A stretch of 10,382 bases of DNA. Source: Syntrophomonadaceae bacterium. Lineage in GTDB: Bacteria > Bacillota > Syntrophomonadia > Syntrophomonadales > Syntrophomonadaceae. The stretch covers positions 1-10,382 of the forward strand of contig JAQVWB010000051.1 in the NCBI GenBank assembly GCA_028698695.1, given 5' to 3'. Both the position numbers and the translations under genes were made by a program. Under the pieces are notes generated by a model. That model made no database searches, was not told the DNA's origin, and saw only the letters and a list, made by a program, of their open reading frames with translations. Positions 5,810-10,382 of the stretch are shown piece after piece (within the stretch, counting starts at the first letter, position 1; every line of letters begins with the position of its first letter).

Positions 5810-7229
5810 GGAAATAATTGCAGAAATATATCCCTGGGAGTCCCGGGTGGCTATAGTTGAAGATGGCCGTCTGGCTGAAGTGTTCTGGGCCGATCAGGAT
5901 GAAAATGTGGGTAATATTTACAAGGGCAAGGTCAAAGATATTATCCCCGGTTTGTCCTGCGCTTTTGTTGATATTGGCATGGCCAGGAATGCGTTTCTTT
6001 ATGCCGGCGATGTGGGCGGGAGAGGTCAAAAAAGAAGTCGTAATATTTATGATGCCGTTAAAAGCGGACAGGAGATAATGGTTCAGGTTAAAAAAGAGGC
6101 CTTTTCCGAAAAAGGTGCCCGTGTAACCGGGGATATTACTATTCCCGGACATTATTTGGTTTTATTGCCCTGTCAAAGTGAAATCTCCATTTCGCGCAAA
6201 ATTACCAGTGATAAACGCCGTGAACATTTGCGGGCTCTGGTGGAGAAGGTCAAACCGGAAAATGTTGGTCTGATTTTTCGTACTGCCTGTCTGGAGGCAG
6301 AAGATGAGGATGTTTTGGATGAATTGCAAGTCTTGCTGAAGGTATGGAATGAAGTGTTGGACCGTTTTGAAAGAAGACGTGCTCCCAGCCTGATTTATGA
6401 AGACATCGATGTGCTGGAAAGAACTTTAAGAGATTATCTGGATGCTGATATTTCTAAAGTGATCATTAATAATCATAAGCTCAAGGAAAAAATAGTGAAT
6501 TATATGAATAGCAAAAAGACCACCTTTTCCTTCACAGTTCAGTTCGAGGAGGGGGATTTATTTGAAACGCACGGTCTGGAAAAGGATATCAGGCGATCCC
6601 TGCGGCGAAAGGTATGGCTGAAAAGCGGGGGGTATCTGATTTTTGACCAGACTGAGGCTATGACCGTAATTGATGTTAACAGCGGTAAGTTTACCGGAAA
6701 AGATGATTTTGAGGATACGGTTCATATATTGAATATGGAAGCTGCGGTGGAAATACCCCGTCAGCTGCGGTTACGCAGCATAGGCGGTATTGTACTGATA
6801 GATTTTATTGATATGAAAGACAAGCATCATCAGGAGGAAGTAATTTCGGTTTTACGCCGGGAGCTGAAAAAAGATAAGGCGCATACCCGCGTAATAGGTA
6901 TGAGTGGTTTGGGTTTTCTGGAAATGACGCGGAAAAAATCCCGCTATGGGGTTTCCGAGTTCTTCACTGATGAGTGCACTACCTGTAACGGCCGGGGCAG
7001 AACGATTAATTTGTTTGCCATGGCTTGCGAGGTAAAGAGAAAACTTGCCAATATGGGATATGTAGAGAGTAATACCGTTGTCTGTGAAGCTAATCCGGAA
7101 CTTTTGCAATATATTGAGAATGACAAAAAGAACCTTGAGTTTATTACACGTCGCACGCGCAAGCAAATAAAGCTGCAACCTGACGAGTCCCTTTCAATTT
7201 CAGAGTACAACATTTATCCCGCCCGCTAA
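5802..7229 (+). CDS. rng: Ribonuclease G (Rne/Rng family endoribonuclease)
   Basis: The protein has 475 residues, close to the length of E. coli RNase G. The start is TTG at 5802 with GGTGAAGG (5791-5798) upstream; it overlaps the DUF2344 stop by eight bases. The enzyme cuts single-stranded RNA, typically in 5' ends of rRNA precursors and in mRNA decay. An S1 RNA-binding domain lies at about residues 37-125 (NIYKGKVKDIIPGLSCAFVDIG, with the family insert). The catalytic DNase-I-like domain carries the metal-binding aspartates D291 in VIDVNSGKF and D334 in VLIDFIDM. C392 and C395 in CTTCNGRGR form the zinc-link half-site that joins two subunits. There is no long RNase E-type scaffold tail, so this is a G-type enzyme. 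No terminator is obvious after the TAA; the next unit has its own promoter. Confidence 0.95.
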   Translation: MNREIIAEIYPWESRVAIVEDGRLAEVFWADQDENVGNIYKGKVKDIIPGLSCAFVDIGMARNAFLYAGDVGGRGQKRSRNIYDAVKSGQEIMVQVKKEAFSEKGARVTGDITIPGHYLVLLPCQSEISISRKITSDKRREHLRALVEKVKPENVGLIFRTACLEAEDEDVLDELQVLLKVWNEVLDRFERRRAPSLIYEDIDVLERTLRDYLDADISKVIINNHKLKEKIVNYMNSKKTTFSFTVQFEEGDLFETHGLEKDIRRSLRRKVWLKSGGYLIFDQTEAMTVIDVNSGKFTGKDDFEDTVHILNMEAAVEIPRQLRLRSIGGIVLIDFIDMKDKHHQEEVISVLRRELKKDKAHTRVIGMSGLGFLEMTRKKSRYGVSEFFTDECTTCNGRGRTINLFAMACEVKRKLANMGYVESNTVVCEANPELLQYIENDKKNLEFITRRTRKQIKLQPDESLSISEYNIYPAR

Positions 7230-7261
7230 CTATAACTTCCTGCACAGTTTGTTATCGGTTC

Positions 7262-7290
7262 TTGACTTTTATTGAGTTAATATGATAAAT
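7262..7290 (+). promoter_or_regulatory. Promoter of the rplU-prp-rpmA operon
   Basis: TTGACT at 7262-7267 is a good -35 box. The -10 region is TATGATAAAT at 7281-7290; at 16-18 base spacing the hexamer would be GATAAA, ATAAAT or TAAATT, so the exact box is uncertain. The location, 33 bases after the rng stop and at the head of a ribosomal-protein leader, supports a vegetative sigma-A promoter. Confidence 0.6.
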
Positions 7291-7291
7291 T

Positions 7292-7402
7292 CTTATGAGG
7301 GTTGCACATTTTTATGCAACCGCACAGTTCGGGTTACTAAATGACTGCTTTCTGGTCTACCTTGAAACTGGCGAGTCTAATATAATTTGGAGGTGCATCT
7401 TA
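7292..7402 (+). ncRNA. Putative L21 autoregulatory leader of rplU
   Basis: About 110 bases separate the promoter from the rplU start, long for a simple leader. A hairpin with a perfect 7-bp stem is present: GGTTGCA (7300-7306) with TGCAACC (7315-7321), loop of eight bases. A second weaker pairing (ACCG with CGGGT, about 7319-7335) follows. In Firmicutes the same operon (rplU-ysxB-rpmA) carries an L21 leader RNA (Rfam has an L21_leader family) thought to bind L21 and lower expression. The position fits, but I did not align it with the known consensus. The reading frame is open through the leader from an ATG at 7295, but no ribosome binding site precedes that ATG and L21 proteins do not have the extension. 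Confidence 0.5.
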
Positions 7403-7714
7403 TTGTATGCCGTAATTAAAACGGGTGGAAAACAGTACAAGGTTGATGAAGGCAGCGTACTGAAAGTTGAGAAACTGGAAGCGCAGCCGGGTGACCGCAT
7501 TACACTTGATCAGGTACTAATGATTGGTGATGATGCCGGTGTGAAGATTGGGGATCCCCTGGTGGCTAATGCTTCTGTCACTGTACAGGTACTTGAACAG
7601 GGACGCGAAAAGAAGATAATTGTCTATAAGTACAAAAAGAGAAAGAATTATCACAAGAAACAGGGGCATCGGCAGCCGTTTACGAAGATTAAAGTGGAAA
7701 AAATTGAGGGGTAA
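7403..7714 (+). CDS. rplU: Ribosomal protein bL21
   Basis: The protein has 103 residues, the normal length. The start is TTG at 7403, with GGAGGTG (7389-7395) seven bases upstream, giving (M)YAVIKTGGKQYKV, the invariant L21 N-terminus. Other hallmarks are the GDRITLDQVLMIG block, the loop at VKIGDPLV, and the basic rRNA-binding segment KYKKRKNYHKKQGHRQPFTKIKV near the C-terminus. L21 binds 23S rRNA and helps assemble the large subunit. The stop overlaps the next start (TAATG), so L21 and Prp are likely translated together. It heads an operon with prp and rpmA and probably controls its own synthesis through the leader before it. A longer in-frame reading from 7295 was rejected in favour of this start. 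Confidence 0.97.
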   Translation: MYAVIKTGGKQYKVDEGSVLKVEKLEAQPGDRITLDQVLMIGDDAGVKIGDPLVANASVTVQVLEQGREKKIIVYKYKKRKNYHKKQGHRQPFTKIKVEKIEG

Positions 7715-8043
7715 TGATAAAAGTTACTATTACCTGGCAGGGTGATTTAATTAAGCAGTTTGCTGTAAAAGGTCATGCCGGATTTGCAGAAGCAGGTGAG
7801 GATATTTACTGCGCTGGAGTTTCGGCAATAACGCAGACAGCATTATTAGGGTTACTGGAGCATTTAAGTGATAAACCGGTATATAAGCTGGAAAAAGGTT
7901 TACTGACGGTAACCTTGCCGGCGGATTTATCGCTATATGATCAGGAGAAAGCTCAGATTATACTTTCCACGATGGAAAAAGGTTTATTGTCGATTGAGCA
8001 GGGATATGCAGATTATCTTAAAGTTGATATCAGGAGGTGTTAA
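7714..8043 (+). CDS. prp: Ribosomal-processing cysteine protease Prp (YsxB family)
   Basis: The protein has 109 residues and starts with the ATG that overlaps the rplU stop codon. Prp removes the N-terminal extension of ribosomal protein L27 in Firmicutes and relatives. The catalytic pair is visible as H21 in KGHAGFAEAGEDI and C33 in DIYCAGVSA; the second helix (AITQTALLGLLEHL) is also typical. The remaining part forms the small mixed fold with a VTLP strand and a C-terminal helix containing MEKGLLSIEQGY. Its stop overlaps the first of two possible rpmA start codons. The target site is present on the neighbouring L27, so the enzyme and its substrate are encoded side by side. Older databases list it as DUF464. 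Confidence 0.95.
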   Translation: MIKVTITWQGDLIKQFAVKGHAGFAEAGEDIYCAGVSAITQTALLGLLEHLSDKPVYKLEKGLLTVTLPADLSLYDQEKAQIILSTMEKGLLSIEQGYADYLKVDIRRC

Positions 8044-8045
8044 TG

Positions 8046-8342
8046 ATGTTCGTTTTGGATTTACAGTTATTTGCGCATAAAAAAGGTGTTGGCAGCTCCA
8101 AGAATGGCAGAGATAGCGAGTCTAAACGCCTGGGGGTTAAAAGATATGATGGACAGGTAGTTAAGGCGGGAAATATTTTGGTACGCCAGAGAGGAACCAG
8201 GATTCATCCCGGCAATAATGTTATGATTGGTGGCGATGATACTCTGTTTGCTGTCGCTGATGGCCGCGTAAAGTTCGAGCGGGTAGGCAAGACCAGAAAA
8301 CAGGTCAGTGTATATCCGGTAGAACAAACGGTAACAATGTAA
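8046..8342 (+). CDS. rpmA: Ribosomal protein bL27 with a Prp-cleaved N-terminal extension
   Basis: The protein has 98 residues from the ATG at 8046. Two ATG codons lie in tandem (8043 and 8046). AGGAGGTG (8032-8039) is three bases from the first and six from the second, and the second gives MFVLDLQLF, a nine-residue extension like that of Staphylococcus L27; the longer start would add one Met. The mature protein begins AHKKGVGSSKNGRDSESK, whose tail reaches into the peptidyl-transferase centre. LQLF before AHKKG fits the Prp cleavage site, which leaves 89 residues. The rest (GVKRYDGQVVKAGNILVRQRGT, HPGNNVMIGGDDTLFA, DGRVKFER) is standard L27. The gene ends the operon and a strong terminator lies 20 bases after it. 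Confidence 0.95.
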   Translation: MFVLDLQLFAHKKGVGSSKNGRDSESKRLGVKRYDGQVVKAGNILVRQRGTRIHPGNNVMIGGDDTLFAVADGRVKFERVGKTRKQVSVYPVEQTVTM

Positions 8343-8362
8343 TCAGGCCTAATTTAGAAACG

Positions 8363-8394
8363 AAACCCCTGGATATACTTTCAGGGGTTTTTCT
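8363..8394 (+). terminator. Intrinsic terminator after rpmA
   Basis: AAACCCCTG (8363-8371) pairs perfectly with CAGGGGTTT (8382-8390) around a ten-base loop, and the descending arm runs into five Ts followed by CT. It should end the rplU-prp-rpmA transcript; any read-through would feed the Spo0B-like gene, which starts 30 bases later with no clear promoter of its own. Confidence 0.92.
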
Positions 8395-8423
8395 CATATG
8401 AATGTAAATGGGGAGGGATAAGC

Positions 8424-8846
8424 TTGACAGACGATCAAATGGTGGACTTATTGCGCCGTACCCGACATGATTTTGACAACCATTTACAGGTTATCAGTGG
8501 ATATCTGGATTTAGCAAAACCGGAAGAAGCTCAAAAATATCTTAAACAGATAGTTGCAGAATTGGCAACTGAAAGAATTATCTTTGAATCATGTTCGGGA
8601 GAAGCAGCTTTATATTTCTATGACCAGTTAATAAGAGCCCGGGACATAGGAATAGCAATTAAGTACCATCGTCTGCAAGTCAATAATATTAACCATCTGC
8701 AAACCCATGATGAACCATTTAATAGTTTGAAGGAAGCAGCGGCAAGATATAATCACCGGGGAGATAACCTAAAGGTTAATGTAACCGTAATAGAAGAAGA
8801 AAACAGTTCATTAATAGTGGATGTTGCTGTGGAGGATATAGAATAA
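8424..8846 (+). CDS. Spo0B-like sensor-kinase-type phosphotransferase domain protein (SpoOB_a), short form
   Basis: The protein has 140 residues. It starts at TTG 8424, preceded by GGAGG (8412-8416) at seven bases. The N-terminal helix holds RRTRHDFDNHLQVISGYLDL (residues 11-30), the motif around the phosphoryl-accepting histidine of Spo0B; H15 corresponds to His30 of B. subtilis Spo0B. A second helix (about 33-52, EAQKYLKQIVAELATER) completes the hairpin that would dimerise into a four-helix bundle. In B. subtilis Spo0B passes phosphate from Spo0F to Spo0A and its gene sits directly upstream of obg, as here. This protein is shorter than Spo0B (192 residues); its C-terminal half lacks clear ATP-binding motifs and may be a reduced or diverged form of the kinase-like domain. 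Many Clostridia lack a full phosphorelay, so the partner and function are uncertain. Confidence 0.75.
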   Translation: MTDDQMVDLLRRTRHDFDNHLQVISGYLDLAKPEEAQKYLKQIVAELATERIIFESCSGEAALYFYDQLIRARDIGIAIKYHRLQVNNINHLQTHDEPFNSLKEAAARYNHRGDNLKVNVTVIEEENSSLIVDVAVEDIE

Positions 8847-8864
8847 AACCCAAGGAGTAAACAT

Positions 8865-10127
8865 ATGTTTATTGACCACGCTAAAATTTATGTCAAAGGT
8901 GGCGACGGGGGCAACGGGGTAGTAGCTTTTCGTCGTGAAAAGTATGTGCCGCTGGGGGGACCATCCGGAGGAGATGGAGGTCGCGGAGGACATGTAATTT
9001 TTGTTGCTGATGAGGGGTTAAGTACCCTGATGGATTTTAAGTATAAAAAGCATTTCAAAGCTAAACGCGGCAGCCACGGTCAGGGAAAAAACATGCATGG
9101 AGCCGGTGGGGAAGATCTCATTATTAAAGTACCGGCGGGAACTGTAATCCGGGATGATGATACCAATCAGGTAATGGCAGACTTGATTGAACCGCAACAA
9201 CAATTAATAGTTGCCCGCGGTGGGCGCGGAGGAAAGGGCAATGCCCGTTTTGCCACATCAGCCAATAAAGCTCCCAGTGTAGCTGAGAATGGAGAACCGG
9301 GAGAAGAACGCTGGATTCGTCTGGAACTCAAGCTGTTAGCTGATGTAGGTCTGGTTGGATTTCCCAATGCAGGCAAATCGACTTTGATATCCCGTATGTC
9401 AGCTGCTCGGCCTAAAATTGCCGATTATCCTTTTACCACATTAGTTCCCAATTTGGGGGTTGTGGTAACAAAAAACAAAGATGCCTTTGTGGTAGCGGAT
9501 ATTCCCGGACTGATTGAAGGTGCCCACGAAGGTGCAGGGCTGGGACATGATTTTTTGCGTCACGTAGAAAGAAACCGGGTGTTGTTATATGTGTTGGATA
9601 CTGCAGAAACCGAAGGTCGGGATTGTTTGCAGGATTATGAAACCCTTAAGGGGGAATTGCATAAATATCGACCGGAACTTTTGCAGCGGCCCAGTATAAT
9701 AGCAGCCAATAAAATGGATTTGCCTGAATCAGCTGATAACCTGGAGAAATTACGTCAGGCTCTGCAGGTTGAGGTTCATCCCATTTCAGCCGCTACCGGC
9801 CTGGGAATTGAAGAATTGATAGAAAAAACCTGGCAGCTATTGGCGCAAATACCCCGTGAAGAGTTTATTGCCGGAGAAGAAGCGGTTATACATCGCTTTG
9901 AAGACGAACAACCGTTTACTGTGGAAATAGTTGATGGGGTTTATGAAGTCAGCGGCAAACGAATTGAAAAGCTGGTTGCCATGACAAAATTTGATCTGGA
10001 AGAAGGTTTGCAAAGATTTCAGCGAACTATAGAAATAATGGGTTTGGAAGACGAACTGAAGCGTCGGGGGATAAGAGAAGGAGATACCGTGCGCATCAAG
10101 GACTTGGAATTTGATTACAGTGAATAA
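8865..10127 (+). CDS. obg: GTPase Obg (CgtA)
   Basis: The protein has 420 residues, normal for Firmicutes. The ATG at 8865 follows AAGGAG (8852-8857) at seven bases. It has three domains. The glycine-rich Obg fold (1-158) starts MFIDHAKIYVKGGDGGNGVV and contains the GGRGGKGNARFAT repeat. The GTPase domain (about 159-330) has G1 GFPNAGKST (165-173), G3 DIPGL (212-216), G4 NKMD (282-285) and G5 SAATG (from 308). The C-terminal OCT domain (about 345-420) ends RIKDLEFDYSE. Obg binds GTP slowly, associates with the 50S subunit in its assembly and links nucleotide levels to growth and, in B. subtilis, to sporulation and the stress response. It lies 18 bases after the Spo0B-like stop, so the two are likely cotranscribed, as in B. 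subtilis. Confidence 0.98.
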   Translation: MFIDHAKIYVKGGDGGNGVVAFRREKYVPLGGPSGGDGGRGGHVIFVADEGLSTLMDFKYKKHFKAKRGSHGQGKNMHGAGGEDLIIKVPAGTVIRDDDTNQVMADLIEPQQQLIVARGGRGGKGNARFATSANKAPSVAENGEPGEERWIRLELKLLADVGLVGFPNAGKSTLISRMSAARPKIADYPFTTLVPNLGVVVTKNKDAFVVADIPGLIEGAHEGAGLGHDFLRHVERNRVLLYVLDTAETEGRDCLQDYETLKGELHKYRPELLQRPSIIAANKMDLPESADNLEKLRQALQVEVHPISAATGLGIEELIEKTWQLLAQIPREEFIAGEEAVIHRFEDEQPFTVEIVDGVYEVSGKRIEKLVAMTKFDLEEGLQRFQRTIEIMGLEDELKRRGIREGDTVRIKDLEFDYSE

Positions 10128-10144
10128 AGTTGAGGGGAAGCAAT

Positions 10145-10382
10145 ATGGGGCAGAGGCAAATATTAAATGATTGTCGTCGAATAGTAATAAAGATTGGTAC
10201 CAGTACTTTAACACATAATAACGGACAGCTGAATTTGCGCCGTATAGAGTATCTGGTTCGTGAGATTGCTGATTTGCATAATCAGGATCGGGAAGTGGTA
10301 GTAGGTAGCTCGGGTGCGATTGGTGTAGGTGCTAATCGCATGAGTTACCGGCAGGTACCTAAAACCATGCCGGAAAAGCAAG
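10145..10382 (+). CDS. proB: Glutamate 5-kinase, N-terminal fragment
   Basis: The gene runs off the window after 79 codons. The ATG at 10145 is preceded by AGGGG (10133-10137) at seven bases and lies 17 bases after the obg stop, so it is probably in the same transcript. The N-terminus reads CRRIVIKIGTSTLTH, the nucleotide-binding start of the amino-acid-kinase fold, and is followed by LNLRRIEYLVREIADLHNQ and the VVVGSSGAIGVGANRM block that contributes to the glutamate and ATP site. ProB makes glutamyl-5-phosphate, the first step of proline synthesis; proA is usually next. One detail differs from the common pattern: the residue before SSGAI is usually Val, giving VVLVSSGAI, whereas here it is Gly (VVVGSSGAI). 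The C-terminal part, including any PUA domain, lies outside the window. Confidence 0.93.
   Translation, partial: MGQRQILNDCRRIVIKIGTSTLTHNNGQLNLRRIEYLVREIADLHNQDREVVVGSSGAIGVGANRMSYRQVPKTMPEKQ

Noticed and set aside
9837..10214. Minus-strand 125-codon frame spanning the obg end and the proB start
   Set aside because: Composition is low-complexity Phe/Ser/Tyr-rich, and the plus strand holds the OCT domain of Obg and the start of proB.
1..10382. CRISPR array, tRNA, rRNA, prophage or insertion sequence
   Set aside because: No regularly spaced long repeats, no cloverleaf, no transposase or integrase motif and no rRNA-like stretch were seen on either strand.

Overview
The window looks like chromosomal core DNA from an endospore-forming, low-to-mid GC Gram-positive bacterium of the Clostridia. 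The gene order and protein style suggest a relative of Syntrophomonas, but that assignment rests on recall and inference, not on a search. Evidence for a spore former is the spoIVFA-spoIVFB pair and a Spo0B-type phosphotransferase directly upstream of obg. Shine-Dalgarno sites are strong (GGAGG-like) and non-ATG starts are frequent: four of the eleven complete genes start with TTG and one with GTG.

Layout. Positions 1-142 hold the C-terminal end of a RodA-type cell-shape protein. Positions 143-426 are non-coding and full of short direct and inverted repeats. Positions 427-1398, on the minus strand, encode an FMN-dependent nitronate monooxygenase/FabK-like enzyme, the only reverse-strand gene here. 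Positions 1399-1687 hold its likely promoter and a nested hairpin element that may be a structured RNA. A forward block follows: spoIVFA (1688-2263), whose M23/LytM domain has lost its zinc ligands, and spoIVFB (2266-3195), an intramembrane metalloprotease with an unusual five-copy pentapeptide repeat. Next is a three-gene overlapping unit (3283-7229): a radical SAM protein with two cysteine clusters, a DUF2344 radical-SAM-linked protein and RNase G. A new transcription unit with a putative L21 autoregulatory leader encodes ribosomal protein L21, the protease Prp and ribosomal protein L27 (7403-8342), and ends in a clear intrinsic terminator (8363-8394). The last block is a short Spo0B-like gene, the Obg GTPase gene, and the first 79 codons of proB (glutamate 5-kinase), which runs off the window.

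How the genes work together. SpoIVFA/SpoIVFB form the forespore-to-mother-cell signalling complex that activates sigma-K late in sporulation. Spo0B-like and Obg belong to the entry into sporulation and to ribosome/GTP sensing. L21, Prp and L27 form a self-contained module in which Prp trims the N-terminal extension visible on L27. RNase G processes rRNA and mRNA; its tight coupling to two uncharacterised radical-SAM-related genes suggests an RNA-linked job for them, but that is inference. No phage, transposase, CRISPR array, tRNA or rRNA was seen. Most of the window is conserved housekeeping DNA. The least explained parts are the repeat-rich gap, the hairpin element before spoIVFA, the repeat inside SpoIVFB and the radical SAM/DUF2344 pair.
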